Shown here: positions 28,900-39,179 of the stretch, in pieces
Layout: each line of letters starts with the position of its first letter
Position numbering within the stretch: position 1 is the first letter of the stretch
NCBI GenBank assembly: GCA_902595845.1
Contig: CACJRN010000003.1
Coordinates: forward strand, 62,001 to 126,000
Direction of reading: 5' to 3'
Origin: an uncultured Gammaproteobacteria bacterium
GTDB taxonomy: Bacteria > Pseudomonadota > Gammaproteobacteria > Steroidobacterales > UBA11654
DNA length: 64,000 nucleotides
Program-made: the position numbers and the translations under genes
The notes under the pieces: generated by a model
Told to the model about the DNA's origin: nothing
The model's input: the letters and a program-made list of their open reading frames with translations, nothing else
The model's database searches: none

Positions 28900-30020
28900 G
28901 ATAAGCCTAAAAATCGAGTGATCATAGAAGAAGCATCCTGCTCGGGAGATCTTAAATCTTCGTGAAGTTTTTTTAAGGGAATAAGATAAGCATCTGTATC
29001 AACTTGCAATAATCTTATGGCCTCATTTGCAATTCCCTCTGCTTTAAAATCATCTTGAATAAATTCTTTAAAGCACTCATTGCCCAATAAAATATTTGGA
29101 AGTGAAGCATAGCTCACATTGATTAGGTTTAATTTTGTTAATAAAAAGAATGAAACTGCTGACATCTTATAAACCACAATTGTTTTCTTTTTATACAGTG
29201 CTGACTCTAATGTGGATGTTCCTGATTTGGTTATGATCAGATCGCTGTCTGACAAACAATCGCTGGTTTCTTTGAATATTTTAATTTTTAGATCATTAAA
29301 TTTTTTAAAGGACTTAATCCAATCTTCCATTTCTTTGAATCTTGTTGGTATAAAAAATACAACCTCTTTTTTGGTTATGGATAGTTGATCACGAATCATC
29401 ACTGCTGCATCCAATATAACTTCAAGGTGAAAATCAATTTCTTTTCGTCTGCTTCCTGGCAGAAGAGCGATATTCACAGACTCAATGTCAGATGATGAGC
29501 GATGAGAACTATCCATCTTAATCTCTTCAGCAAGAGGGTGGCCTATGAAAGCTGCTTCAACACCCTTATCTTTGAGTAGTTCGGGCTCAAAGGGAAATAA
29601 ACATAGCATCAAATCTATTGCTGATTTGAATTTATTTGCCCTCGCTTCCCTCCAAGCCCAAAAACTTGGACAGACCATTTGTATGGTTTTGATTTTTCTT
29701 TTTTTCAGTGACTTCTCAATACTGAGATTAAATTCTGGATAATCAATGCCAATATAAGCATCTGGCTCAATATCAATAGACTTCTCAATCACTGTCTTCC
29801 TTATTTTAAGAATCCTTGGTAGATGTTTAACCACTTCCGTTAAACCCATCACAGATAAGTCTGAAATCTCAAACCATGGTTCACAACCCTCTGCTATCAT
29901 TCTTGGGCCAGCAATCCCTGAAAACTGATGATCTGGATTGATCTTTTTTAAGTCTGAAATTAATTTAGCGCCAAGCACATCTCCAGACGGTTCCCCTGCT
30001 ACGACTACAAAATGTGCCAT
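28896..30020 (-). CDS. lpxB: Lipid-A-disaccharide synthase
   Basis: Peripheral membrane glycosyltransferase that joins UDP-2,3-diacylglucosamine and lipid X. The 374 residues begin FVVVAGEPSGDVLGAKLI, contain DYPEFNLSIEKSLKK, FIGHPLAEE, LLPGSRRKEI and KSGTSTLESAL, all family blocks. Four-nt overlap with rnhB; 5 nt after lpxA. Confidence 0.96.
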   Translation of the reverse strand: MAHFVVVAGEPSGDVLGAKLISDLKKINPDHQFSGIAGPRMIAEGCEPWFEISDLSVMGLTEVVKHLPRILKIRKTVIEKSIDIEPDAYIGIDYPEFNLSIEKSLKKRKIKTIQMVCPSFWAWREARANKFKSAIDLMLCLFPFEPELLKDKGVEAAFIGHPLAEEIKMDSSHRSSSDIESVNIALLPGSRRKEIDFHLEVILDAAVMIRDQLSITKKEVVFFIPTRFKEMEDWIKSFKKFNDLKIKIFKETSDCLSDSDLIITKSGTSTLESALYKKKTIVVYKMSAVSFFLLTKLNLINVSYASLPNILLGNECFKEFIQDDFKAEGIANEAIRLLQVDTDAYLIPLKKLHEDLRSPEQDASSMITRFLGLS

Positions 30021-30025
30021 CTGTA

Positions 30026-30808
30026 TTAGCCTTTTCTGACAATGCCTCTTGTCGTATTGTTTAGAAAATCGACAAGAATATTGAGTTCTCCGTTGATATC
30101 ACCAAGATCCTGAATTGCCTTTATAGCCTCTTCTAATCGAAGATCAGACATATACAAGGCTTTGTATGCTGATTTAATGTTCCTTATCTGATCCTTTGAG
30201 AAATCTCTTCTTTTTAAACCCTCAAGATTGATCCCTCTGGGTTCAGCAGGTTGGCCCATCACAATGACATATGGAGGAAGATCTCTGGCCACTCCTGAGT
30301 ACATACCCAAGAAGCTATGCGCTCCTATTTTACAGAACTGATGGGCACCCGAAAAACCACCAAATATGACGTTATCTCCAACCTCAACATGCCCACCCAA
30401 TGTTGTGTTGTTAGCAAATATCGTATTGTTTCCAACTTGACAGTCATGTGCAATATGAACATAGGCCATGATCCAGTTGTCATTGCCCATTCTTGTAACG
30501 CCTACATCCTGGATTGTTCCCTTGTTGATGGTCGTATATTCTCTGATTGTATTTCTATCTCCGATTTCAACTGCAGTTTCCTCATTTAAGTACTTCTTAT
30601 CTTGAGGATCATCTCCAATGGAGGAAAAAGAATAAAAGTGATTATCCTCGCCGATCTTTGTGTTTCCCTTGATGACAACATGCGATTCTATCTTTGTATT
30701 CTTACCAATCTCTACATCATCCCCGATGATAGAATAAGCTCCAATTGCAACGCTTGGATCAATATTTGATTTGGATGATACGACTGCTGTTTTATGAATG
30801 TTAGTCAT
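30026..30808 (-). CDS. lpxA: UDP-N-acetylglucosamine acyltransferase
   Basis: First step of lipid A synthesis, transferring a hydroxyacyl chain from ACP. The 260 residues form a left-handed beta helix of hexapeptide repeats; the catalytic region [12 protein letters not shown] and the chain-length-setting [21 protein letters not shown] are visible, with a helical C-terminus. Overlaps lpxD by 8 nt: the fabZ gene that usually separates lpxD and lpxA is missing here. Confidence 0.96.
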   Translation of the reverse strand: MTNIHKTAVVSSKSNIDPSVAIGAYSIIGDDVEIGKNTKIESHVVIKGNTKIGEDNHFYSFSSIGDDPQDKKYLNEETAVEIGDRNTIREYTTINKGTIQDVGVTRMGNDNWIMAYVHIAHDCQVGNNTIFANNTTLGGHVEVGDNVIFGGFSGAHQFCKIGAHSFLGMYSGVARDLPPYVIVMGQPAEPRGINLEGLKRRDFSKDQIRNIKSAYKALYMSDLRLEEAIKAIQDLGDINGELNILVDFLNNTTRGIVRKG

Positions 30809-31808
30809 TGCTTTCTTCTGATTTTTTCAGTCTCCTAAACTTTGCAACATTCTTTTGCCATTCCTTGGATTCCTGATGAGGAAATAAATTACTTGAATAG
30901 ACACCAGATTTTGAGATTGATTTCATAACAGACGTTCTAGCGGTCAAGGTTGTATGATCTGCAATTTCTACATGCCCTGTGATACCTACCTGCCCACTGA
31001 TACGGCAATATTTACCTATTTTTGAACTACCAGCAATTGATGAAGATGCGACAATCGCTGTATGGTCACCAATGACGACGTTGTGAGCAATCATAATTAG
31101 ATTGTCTAATTTGACACCATTACCGATGATGGTGTTTGAAAGTGCGCCTCTATCTATGGTTGTATTTGCGCCAATTTCAACATCATCTCCAATGATAACA
31201 GATCCAACTTGCGGTATTTTCTCCCATGACTGTTCTTCATTTTCTGAAAAGCCATAACCATCGCCACCGATGACAACACCCGAGTGTATGACTGCTCTAT
31301 TTCCAACAAGACAATCATTCATCACTGTGACATTTGGCGCTATCCATGAGTTATCACCTATCTGAGCATTCTTCTCAATTACTGAATTTGCACCGATATA
31401 GACTGACTCACCCAAACTTGCCCCTTCTGCAATAAAAGCTCCAGCTTGAATATTACAACTTTTGGGGACTATCGCATCATCGTGAATAATTGCAGTGGGG
31501 TGTATTTCTGGACGAAATGATTTTGAATGATCAAGCATGGATGAGATTCTAGAAAAAACAAGATATGGATCGTCGCAAACGAGTGAGGCACAGGGACAAT
31601 TCTGCTCATCTTCTTTCATGAGTATGACAGCAGATGCTTTGGTTTGAGTTAATAGAGATCTGTAAGCAGGATTTGCAAGAAAGGAAATAGAATCATGGTC
31701 TGCATCTTGCAAAGTTGAGACTTTACTTACTCTGGTTTCATCATCACCAATCAGCTCACATCCATACTTGGATGCCAATTCCCCTAGTGTGACTGAACCA
31801 TCTGGCAA
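30801..31808 (-). CDS. lpxD: UDP-3-O-(3-hydroxyacyl)glucosamine N-acyltransferase
   Basis: Adds the second hydroxyacyl chain in lipid A synthesis. The 335 residues combine an N-terminal uridine-binding domain ([17 protein letters not shown]) with a hexapeptide beta helix containing [18 protein letters not shown], whose histidine is the catalytic base, and a C-terminal basic helix. Start is TTG at 31808 with AAGGAGAG about 7 nt upstream; no suitable ATG exists. Follows skp. Confidence 0.95.
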   Translation of the reverse strand: MPDGSVTLGELASKYGCELIGDDETRVSKVSTLQDADHDSISFLANPAYRSLLTQTKASAVILMKEDEQNCPCASLVCDDPYLVFSRISSMLDHSKSFRPEIHPTAIIHDDAIVPKSCNIQAGAFIAEGASLGESVYIGANSVIEKNAQIGDNSWIAPNVTVMNDCLVGNRAVIHSGVVIGGDGYGFSENEEQSWEKIPQVGSVIIGDDVEIGANTTIDRGALSNTIIGNGVKLDNLIMIAHNVVIGDHTAIVASSSIAGSSKIGKYCRISGQVGITGHVEIADHTTLTARTSVMKSISKSGVYSSNLFPHQESKEWQKNVAKFRRLKKSEESND

Positions 31809-31834
31809 AAATATCTCTCCTTAGAAAACGAAGT

Positions 31835-32401
31835 TTAACCGCCCGTTTTAATTTCCTGAAAGTTTTTCTCTAATACTTTTGCAATGTCATTTGTGATGTC
31901 GACTGAAGCGCCCTTATAAAGAGTTCCTCCATTCAAAATTGTGTTCTGACTGATTCTGCCCTCATTGATGATGAGATCATAACCGCTGTCTCTACCAAAT
32001 TTGTTCACAACATTGATGGTTTCGACAATGATTTTATTGGTCTCAATCTGAATTCGATTGTTCCTATCCTCTTGAAAGCTTTGTGCCAAGTACTCTAGCT
32101 CTCTTTGAGCTGAGGCCAATTTGAGTGTCGCATTTTGTCTTTCATCATTACTGAGAGCTAAATTATCCTGTTGTAACTGATCTCTGCTTTCATTGAAAGA
32201 AGCTTCCTTGGCCTCAATATCTCTCACCCTAGGAGCAAACTCTTCTTCAACAGCTGAAAGCATGTCCTGATATTGGGGAGATTCTTGAAGTAATTTATTC
32301 ATATCCACTACACCAATCCTCACAGCTGAGTCTTGTGAAAAAACTGGCTGCCCTACAAAAACCAATACGGCAATTATTCCTAGTAAGTATTTATTTTTCA
32401 T
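31835..32401 (-). CDS. skp: Periplasmic chaperone Skp/OmpH
   Basis: Holdase that keeps outer-membrane proteins unfolded in the periplasm on the way to BamA. The ATG at 32401 has AAGGAAA upstream and gives a 188-residue precursor with a signal peptide (KNKYLLGIIAVLVFVG, cleavage near VFSQ). The mature part has VVDMNKLLQESPQY followed by the long charged coiled-coil arms typical of Skp. A TTG seven codons upstream is a less likely start. Lies between bamA and lpxD as usual. Confidence 0.94.
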   Translation of the reverse strand: MKNKYLLGIIAVLVFVGQPVFSQDSAVRIGVVDMNKLLQESPQYQDMLSAVEEEFAPRVRDIEAKEASFNESRDQLQQDNLALSNDERQNATLKLASAQRELEYLAQSFQEDRNNRIQIETNKIIVETINVVNKFGRDSGYDLIINEGRISQNTILNGGTLYKGASVDITNDIAKVLEKNFQEIKTGG

Positions 32402-32441
32402 GATTATTTCCTTTCTTATCAAAAAATTATTAAGACATTAT

Positions 32442-34847
32442 CTAAAAAGCACCACCAACTGTAAATTGGAATCTCTCTGTCTCATCAGAATAAAATCGAT
32501 CTCTGCCGTCTATAGAATTCATTGGTATGGCATAACTGAATCTAAATAATCCCATTGGAGCCAACCACTGGGCTGCTAAGCCATAAGATCGCTTCAATTT
32601 ACTGGCATCAAAACTGTAGTCTATTGGATTACCTTCAGGATCAAAAAAATCCAGTTCACTTGTTGAAAAGGTATTTCCGATATCAAAAAATAGACTGAAT
32701 CTTGCTCTATTGGCCCAATCACCAGGTATGGGAAGAATGAACTCAGTCTGACTCGAAATCAAGAGGTTACCGCCATAAGGGTTCCCATAATTGTCTTTTG
32801 GTCCCAATCGATGCTCTTTGAATCCCCTAACTGTGTCCGGACCTCCGGCATAAAAGTTCTTGTAAGGAGGTACACCAATTGAATCACCATATGCATCATT
32901 GAACGCGAGATCTGCTTTAACCATCATTGTAAGTCGATTAATGATAGGGAAAGGGATATTGAAGTATTGTTTGTAGGCATAATTGATCCCATAGTACTCG
33001 ACATCACTTCCTGGTATTGAGGCATTTAAAATCAAACGATGGCTCATCCCCTGATCTGCAAACATAAATCTATTCCTTGAATCATAGACCCATCCAGCAG
33101 TCAGCTCAGCATTGTCAAATCTGGTTTTACAGAAGTCAAAAAACTCTTGGTCAAAACATTCACTCTTTCCATTGCTTGTAACCCATTGAAGAGCTTGATC
33201 GGCACTATAATCTCCAGCCAGAAGCTCTGAACTCTGAAGAGAGCCTCCAAATATAAGCCTTTGGAACTCTGACAATGGGTAAGAGTATTGTGCTCCGAGA
33301 GAGTATGTTTTGGTTGAAAAATCGGATGATGATGCTGTGAACTGACTGAAGTTTGAATAAGAGAGACTCAGTGTCCTTGAAATTTCATCAATGCCTGTAT
33401 ATGCATTAGTGGTTGATATGCTGTATAAATCCCTGAATCGACTTGCATTGATATCCAACCCTACCCTGTTTCCTGTTCCGAAGAAGTTTGTATGTGTGAA
33501 GTTACCATTCAAGATAAGTTTCTGATATCCAGAATAACCGATTCCGCCTCCAAATTGTCCAGGAAGTCCCTCTTTTATATTGAACTCTGCATCTACAAGA
33601 TCAGTCGAGCCTGGAACTGGATATGTTTCATAATTCACTTCTTCGATAAAGGGCAGTCTTTGTAATCTGATCTTTGATCTTTCAAGTTTGCTTTTCGAAT
33701 AGTAACCACCTTCGAGTTGTCTCATCTCTCTCCTGAGGACATCATCATTGATTGATGTTGTGTCTGTGAAATTTATTCTTCTCACATAAACCCTATCTTT
33801 CGGTTGAATGTAGAATACGACTTTCACTTCCTTGTTTTCTCGATCTAATTCTGGAACTGCCTCTACTTCTGCAAAAGAATACCCATCTTCACCGAGCTCA
33901 TACTCGATCAGCTCCGTAATAGAGGTTAATAACCCTTGGGAAAAGGTCTGCCCAGGTTTTGCGAAGATAAATTTTTCAATCTCCTCTTTTGGGATAACAA
34001 ATTCACCAGTTACTTTTACATCTGAGAGGGTATAGACTTCATCTTCAGTGATATTGATTGTTACAAAAATTCCTTGCTTATCCTTAGAAATTGCAACCTG
34101 TGCGGATTCAATCCTAAAGTTTGCATAGCCTTGGTCTAAATAAAAATTTTCAATTGTTTCAAGGTCTCCCTGAAGATCTTCACGAGAGTATCTATCATCC
34201 TGATTGAAAAATGATAGCCAGTTTGGCATCTGTAACTTCAATATATCTAGAATATCTTCATCACTGAAGATCTTATTTCCAACCACATTGATTTGCCTAA
34301 TTTGTGCCCTATCGCCCTCACTGACATCAACTTGAACACCAACGGTATTTCCAGGAAGTTCTTCAACTGTTGTTTTCACTCTGGCATTGTATTTACCAAA
34401 ACTAAAATACTGATCGATGAGTGACCGCTCAATTTCATCTAGAATCGAAGGATCATAATTTCTGCCAATCTTGAAACCAATATTATTTAAAGAATCTTCT
34501 AGATCCTCTGTTTTTATGTCTTTATTACCTTCAAAGTTTATTGAGGCGATGGATGGTCGCTCCAATACAGAAATGATCAATACTCCTGAATCATCCTTTC
34601 TAAACTCTATATTCTTAAAAAATCCACTTGAATAAACAGAACGGATAGACTCTTGGATTCTGCTTTCATCAAGACTGTCCCCAATATTGACTGGTAAATA
34701 GTTCAGAAGTGCGCCTTCCGAAATCTTTTCAAGGCCTTCTATTTTTATATCTTTTACAACAAATTCATCATTAGATAGAGTTGCCATAGGGAAAATGAAC
34801 AACCAAATTGCAATAGTTATAATGCTTTTGTTCAAAATTGAAATCAC
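32442..34847 (-). CDS. bamA: Outer membrane protein assembly factor BamA
   Basis: Core of the beta-barrel assembly machine. The 801-residue precursor has a signal peptide (about 1-25), five POTRA repeats starting at FVVKDIKIEGLEKISEGAL and extending to about residue 425, then the barrel with GGGIGYSGYQKLILN and the conserved lid motif VRGF in GGPDTVRGFKEH. It ends ERFQFTVGGAF with a terminal aromatic as BamA substrates do. Overlaps rseP by 4 nt. Confidence 0.97.
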   Translation of the reverse strand: MISILNKSIITIAIWLFIFPMATLSNDEFVVKDIKIEGLEKISEGALLNYLPVNIGDSLDESRIQESIRSVYSSGFFKNIEFRKDDSGVLIISVLERPSIASINFEGNKDIKTEDLEDSLNNIGFKIGRNYDPSILDEIERSLIDQYFSFGKYNARVKTTVEELPGNTVGVQVDVSEGDRAQIRQINVVGNKIFSDEDILDILKLQMPNWLSFFNQDDRYSREDLQGDLETIENFYLDQGYANFRIESAQVAISKDKQGIFVTINITEDEVYTLSDVKVTGEFVIPKEEIEKFIFAKPGQTFSQGLLTSITELIEYELGEDGYSFAEVEAVPELDRENKEVKVVFYIQPKDRVYVRRINFTDTTSINDDVLRREMRQLEGGYYSKSKLERSKIRLQRLPFIEEVNYETYPVPGSTDLVDAEFNIKEGLPGQFGGGIGYSGYQKLILNGNFTHTNFFGTGNRVGLDINASRFRDLYSISTTNAYTGIDEISRTLSLSYSNFSQFTASSSDFSTKTYSLGAQYSYPLSEFQRLIFGGSLQSSELLAGDYSADQALQWVTSNGKSECFDQEFFDFCKTRFDNAELTAGWVYDSRNRFMFADQGMSHRLILNASIPGSDVEYYGINYAYKQYFNIPFPIINRLTMMVKADLAFNDAYGDSIGVPPYKNFYAGGPDTVRGFKEHRLGPKDNYGNPYGGNLLISSQTEFILPIPGDWANRARFSLFFDIGNTFSTSELDFFDPEGNPIDYSFDASKLKRSYGLAAQWLAPMGLFRFSYAIPMNSIDGRDRFYSDETERFQFTVGGAF

Positions 34848-36205
34848 CCAAAAATCCTTGCTAAATCATTATAGAGTGCAAAAACCATCAGAAACAAAAG
34901 TGCGGTTACCCCAATCTGTTGAAAGGCCATTTGTATTTTTTCAGGTAATGGTCTTCTGATGACAGTCTCGATGCAAACAAAGAGGATCTGACCGCCATCC
35001 AAAACAGGAATTGGAAGAAGATTAAGAATCCCCAGACTGATGCTTATGATCGCCATAAAAGAGAGTGTCGCAATGATGCCTCTCTTAGCAACAGTGCCAG
35101 CATCTTTTGCAATGCCAACAGGTCCGCTTAAATTATCACTGGAAATCTGACCTGTTACCATTTTGCCCAACATATTCAGTGTCAAACCAATCATTCTATT
35201 GGTCTCTTCAATTGACATAAGGAAACTTTGAGTAAAAGAATACTTTTCTATAGCCATGTATTCTTGCAATTGATCTTGATCAAAAGTTGTTTGCAAACCT
35301 ATGTAACCCATCGATTTATTGTCTTCCCTAGTAGTGAGTGAGACATCTGTTTCATAACCCATTCCATCCCTCTCAATGAGAAGATCAATCAAAGTATTGG
35401 GTCGATCCATAATCAATTGGCTGAATTGCTCAATATTCTGAATCTCTATGCCATCGATGCTTTTTAGTATGTCATCCTTTTTCAAGCCAGACTGATCTGC
35501 TGGACTGTCTGGAACAACAGAGACGACAATTGGCTTAAGATTAGGAGATTCTGGCGTAAAGCCAAGGCCTGGAAACAATAAGTCAGGTGATGTAAGTTCT
35601 TTAGTTCTCCCACTGACATCAAGAAGTACATTTTTTTTGCTTCCATTGGCATTGATTAATTGTATTGATATTTGCTCATCCTCAAGTACTTCACCAATCA
35701 TTGAGATCAGAGCAGATTGCCAAGTTTTTACATCTCTATCACCAACAGAAATAATTTCATCGCCAGCTCGAATATTGGCCTCCCATGCAATAGATTGCTG
35801 ATCAACCTCTCCTATCATCGGTTTTTGACCAGGTACACCAGCAGAAAACATAAGCGTATAAGCAATGATTGAGAAGATAAAATTAGCAGCTGGCCCTGCA
35901 AAGAGAATAAAAATCTTTTTAATGGGTGTCTGATTGTTGAAGGCTCTGTCTTTTTCTTCTTCAGCAACCTCTTCACTTCTTTCATCTAAGAGTTGAACGT
36001 AACCACCTAGAGGTATTAATGAAAGACAATATTCTGTCTGATCATTACCTGATCGTTTACTGGCAAGAACCTTGCCGAATCCTATTGAGTAGCGAAGAAC
36101 CTTTACATTGCATAATTTTGCAGCAATGTAATGTCCGTATTCATGAATAGCGACAAGCACGCCAACCAAGACGATGAATGCTATTACTGAAAATAAAAAA
36201 TCCAT
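34844..36205 (-). CDS. rseP: Site-2 zinc metalloprotease RseP
   Basis: Intramembrane protease that cleaves anti-sigma factor RseA and signal-peptide remnants. The 453 residues show the zinc motif HEYGH at about residue 21 in VAIHEYGHYIAAKL, two PDZ domains (GDEIISVGDRDV; KKDDILKSIDGIEI) and the second metal site NLLPIPVLDGGQ near the C-terminus, with four membrane segments. The stress sigma genes it normally serves are not in this window. Confidence 0.96.
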   Translation of the reverse strand: MDFLFSVIAFIVLVGVLVAIHEYGHYIAAKLCNVKVLRYSIGFGKVLASKRSGNDQTEYCLSLIPLGGYVQLLDERSEEVAEEEKDRAFNNQTPIKKIFILFAGPAANFIFSIIAYTLMFSAGVPGQKPMIGEVDQQSIAWEANIRAGDEIISVGDRDVKTWQSALISMIGEVLEDEQISIQLINANGSKKNVLLDVSGRTKELTSPDLLFPGLGFTPESPNLKPIVVSVVPDSPADQSGLKKDDILKSIDGIEIQNIEQFSQLIMDRPNTLIDLLIERDGMGYETDVSLTTREDNKSMGYIGLQTTFDQDQLQEYMAIEKYSFTQSFLMSIEETNRMIGLTLNMLGKMVTGQISSDNLSGPVGIAKDAGTVAKRGIIATLSFMAIISISLGILNLLPIPVLDGGQILFVCIETVIRRPLPEKIQMAFQQIGVTALLFLMVFALYNDLARIFG

Positions 36206-36342
36206 TTTTTAATTATCCCTCTCCATTATGAAGGAATTATAAAGATTGAAAGGATTAAAGAAAGCCAAAAACCATTAAAATAAGGAATATCAAATAAAAT
36301 AAGTCATATTGATTTGCATTTTTTTTAGTTTTTTAAAACCCA
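36206..36342. other. Gene-free spacer at the usual dxr position
   Basis: 137 bases between the cdsA stop and the rseP start. No frame longer than about ten codons, no stable hairpin with a T run, and no trace of dxr were seen. It is AT-rich and could contain an rseP-bamA promoter, but none matches consensus convincingly. In Pseudomonas-type gene order, dxr (ispC) lies exactly here. Confidence 0.7.
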
Positions 36343-37128
36343 TTAGAAGTTTTCTGGCAAGCTCATTAACAAAAGTGCAAAAAATGGCAGTGACGCAATT
36401 GAACCATCTAAGAGGTCAATAAATCCTCCATGACCAGGTATAAGATTGCTTGAATCTTTTACATTGGCACTCCTTTTAATGAAACTAAAAACGACATCCC
36501 CTGCAAAACTCACAGGCGTTATGATTATGCCAAATATGATTGCACCATATAAATTGATGCCTATTAAACCAGATAAAATTGCCAAAAAAATTGGGGTTGC
36601 AACGAAGGCACCGATCAAGCCTTCAAGGGTTTTACCAGGACTGGTGTTTCTGAGAAGAATTTTTCTTCCAAATTTTTTACCGAAGAAATATGCAGCCGAG
36701 TCTGCAAAAGATACGGCAATTAAAACCAGCATCAGTAACTTTGCATAAGCTTCAAAAATAATGATTCCAGAGACAAACGTAGGAAAAATCATTAGATAAC
36801 CAGAAAAAAATATCTCAGCGTTTCCCATCGTTGGATTGTCATATAGCAAAATTCTCAAGAATAGACTAAGCCATATCAAGCAACCAAGAATGACAAAATA
36901 AGAGTAATATTCACTCGGTACCAAAGTGCTGATTAAAATAGTAAGCAAAAATGCCAATGACAATGATTTTGTCTTGAAAAATCGAGAATATTCATAAGAC
37001 ACCAAAAGTGCCAATATGGCTAAAGTATAAACAGGGATATCAGGCATCAGCCTTGTCGCATTTATAATTACTGCCAAAATAACAAGAAGAACCAAGCCAG
37101 ATGAGATTCTTTTTTGAAGGTTTGTCAC
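36343..37128 (-). CDS. cdsA: Phosphatidate cytidylyltransferase
   Basis: Integral inner-membrane enzyme that makes CDP-diacylglycerol for all phospholipids. The 261 residues have about eight hydrophobic segments and the family signature SFIKRSANVKDSSNLIPGHG before the final helices, preceded by SPGKTLEGLIGAF. Starts 5 nt after uppS. Conserved uppS-cdsA order. Confidence 0.95.
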   Translation of the reverse strand: MTNLQKRISSGLVLLVILAVIINATRLMPDIPVYTLAILALLVSYEYSRFFKTKSLSLAFLLTILISTLVPSEYYSYFVILGCLIWLSLFLRILLYDNPTMGNAEIFFSGYLMIFPTFVSGIIIFEAYAKLLMLVLIAVSFADSAAYFFGKKFGRKILLRNTSPGKTLEGLIGAFVATPIFLAILSGLIGINLYGAIIFGIIITPVSFAGDVVFSFIKRSANVKDSSNLIPGHGGFIDLLDGSIASLPFFALLLMSLPENF

Positions 37129-37133
37129 CTAAT

Positions 37134-37895
37134 TTAAGCTTCCTTTAGTTCAGTATCTTCATCGACATTGCCAAATCTTCGCTCTGACAGAGAGTACGTT
37201 TGAAGAATTTCTAAAAACTCTTGCTCCTCAAAGTTTGGCCATAATGTCTCTGTAAAATGAATTTCAGAGTAAGCTGATTGCCATAGCATAAAGTTACTCA
37301 GTCTAGTCTCACCAGAGGTTCTGATTATCAAATCTAGCTCTGGAAGATCATTGAATGATAGATACTCATTAAATGATTCAACTGTCAGATCATTTACATC
37401 AATGATCTGATTGTCATGATCATCAATTAATTTTTTGATTCCATTTATGATTTCTTGTTGGCCACCATAAGCAATTGCTAGAGTCAATTTTAGTCCACTA
37501 TTCTCTGATGTGATGGACTCCATCTGCTCTAATTTCCGTTTCAAGACATCAGGCAACGTTGATGGATCGCCAGCAGTTTTGAATCGCACATTGTTATCAA
37601 TCAATAAACTGGTATATTTTTCAATAGTCTTTTCAAAAAGACTCATTAAACCGCTGACTTCTTTTTTTGGTCGAGACCAATTCTCAGAACTGAACGCATA
37701 GAGTGTCAATGCCTCAAGCTTAATTTTTACAGCGGTTTCAACCAACTCTCTTGCCTTAAGAACACCGGCTTCATGGCCGAATATCCTTCTTTTGCCCCTG
37801 ATTTTTGCCCATCTTCCATTGCCATCCATAATGATGCCAACATGTTTTGGCTGATTAGGGATTGTCTCTGGATGATTATTTTGTGATGAAGACAT
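37134..37895 (-). CDS. uppS: Undecaprenyl diphosphate synthase
   Basis: Cis-prenyltransferase that extends farnesyl diphosphate to the C55 carrier for peptidoglycan and O-antigen precursors. Seen: GIIMDGNGRWAKIRGKRR with the catalytic aspartate, GHEAGVLKARELVE, YAFSSENWSRP, and LIIRTSGETRLSNFMLWQ. 253 residues. It needs isopentenyl and farnesyl diphosphates, notable because the neighbouring MEP pathway genes are missing from their usual places. Confidence 0.97.
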   Translation of the reverse strand: MSSSQNNHPETIPNQPKHVGIIMDGNGRWAKIRGKRRIFGHEAGVLKARELVETAVKIKLEALTLYAFSSENWSRPKKEVSGLMSLFEKTIEKYTSLLIDNNVRFKTAGDPSTLPDVLKRKLEQMESITSENSGLKLTLAIAYGGQQEIINGIKKLIDDHDNQIIDVNDLTVESFNEYLSFNDLPELDLIIRTSGETRLSNFMLWQSAYSEIHFTETLWPNFEEQEFLEILQTYSLSERRFGNVDEDTELKEA

Positions 37896-37899
37896 CGAA

Positions 37900-38457
37900 T
37901 TAGATGGTCATGACATCTTTTTGCTTTTCCTGGCTAACAGACTCAATTGATCCGGTCATGCTGTCTGTGATTTCTTGAATGTCACTCTGTCCTTTATGAA
38001 AGTCATCTTCTGATATCATTTTTTCATTTAGGTATTCTTTGAGATCTTGAATGGAATCTCTTCTGATATTTCTAATTGATACTTTTGCTTGTTCCTCTTC
38101 AGTCTTTACTTGTTTAGTAAGCTCTACTCTTCTCTCTTCTGTGAGAGGTGGAAGCGGTATTCTGATGACATTTCCAGTTGTCACCGGATTAAGTCCAATA
38201 TTTGCTTTGACGATGGTTTGCTCAATCTCTGGAATAAATTTTTCTTCCCATGGCGATATTGCCAATGTTTGAGAATCTTCTACAGAAATATTTGATAATT
38301 GATTCAGAGGAGTTTCATTCCCATAATAATCGACTGTAATGCTATCGAGAATATCCGGAGATGCCCTTCCTGTTCTGATCTTTGTAAGATTTGACTTAAA
38401 GGCATCAATAGTCTTTTGCATCCTTTGCTTGGTATCTTCGTAAATTTCTTCTTGCAT
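37900..38457 (-). CDS. frr: Ribosome recycling factor
   Basis: Splits post-termination ribosomes together with EF-G. The 185 residues are full length: N-terminal helix with ALxxIRTGRASP-like FKSNLTKIRTGRASPDIL, the domain II segment YYGNETPLNQLSNISVED, and the C-terminal three-helix bundle with EERRVELTKQVK and SIRNIRRDS. Between pyrH (7 nt) and uppS (4 nt). Confidence 0.97.
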   Translation of the reverse strand: MQEEIYEDTKQRMQKTIDAFKSNLTKIRTGRASPDILDSITVDYYGNETPLNQLSNISVEDSQTLAISPWEEKFIPEIEQTIVKANIGLNPVTTGNVIRIPLPPLTEERRVELTKQVKTEEEQAKVSIRNIRRDSIQDLKEYLNEKMISEDDFHKGQSDIQEITDSMTGSIESVSQEKQKDVMTI

Positions 38458-38464
38458 GATAGAT

Positions 38465-39178
38465 TTATCCTATCAGAGTGCCCACATTTTTACCTTGAAC
38501 AATATCAAGTAATGCGCCTTTAATAGCCATGTCATAGACTCTAACAGGAAGATTGTTGTCTCTGCACATGACGATAGAAGTTGTATCCATCACTTTCAAA
38601 CCCATTGATATGAATTCGTCATAACTAATTTTTTCAAAATGCTTTGCATCTGGATTGGATAATGGGTCATCCGAAAAAACACCATTGACTCTAGTTGCCT
38701 TAATCAGCAAATCTGCCTCTATCTCTACAGCTCTTAGAGAAGCTGCTGAATCGGTTGTAAAATAGGGATTACCGGTCCCTGCTGCAAAAATTGTAATTCG
38801 ACCTTTTTCAAGATGCCTTGTTGCTCTTCTGCGAATGTAATCCTCACATACTTCATTAACCTTTAATGCAGACATCACCCTTGCATACATTCCTTGTCTC
38901 TCTAAAGCATCTTGGATAGCCAATGCATTAATGATTGTCGCTAACATTCCCATTTGATCGCCAGTTACTCTGTCAATTCCTGATTGGGCAAGCCCTTCTC
39001 CTCTGAAGATATTACCTCCGCCAATGACAATACCTAACTCAATACCATCGCTGGTAATTGATTGCATTTCCTTAGCCAAATAATCAAGCACCTTGGGATC
39101 AACTCCAAAAGGATGATCGCCCAGCAAAGCTTCACCACTTAACTTTAGAAGAATTCTTTTTATATTATTAGATGGCAA
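38465..39178 (-). CDS. pyrH: UMP kinase
   Basis: Bacterial hexameric UMP kinase of the amino-acid-kinase fold. The 237 residues show [43 protein letters not shown] and [19 protein letters not shown]. The start appears to be TTG at 39178, one base after the tsf stop; no ATG or GTG is positioned better. Tight tsf-pyrH-frr coupling. Confidence 0.95.
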   Translation of the reverse strand: MPSNNIKRILLKLSGEALLGDHPFGVDPKVLDYLAKEMQSITSDGIELGIVIGGGNIFRGEGLAQSGIDRVTGDQMGMLATIINALAIQDALERQGMYARVMSALKVNEVCEDYIRRRATRHLEKGRITIFAAGTGNPYFTTDSAASLRAVEIEADLLIKATRVNGVFSDDPLSNPDAKHFEKISYDEFISMGLKVMDTTSIVMCRDNNLPVRVYDMAIKGALLDIVQGKNVGTLIG

Positions 39179-39179
39179 C

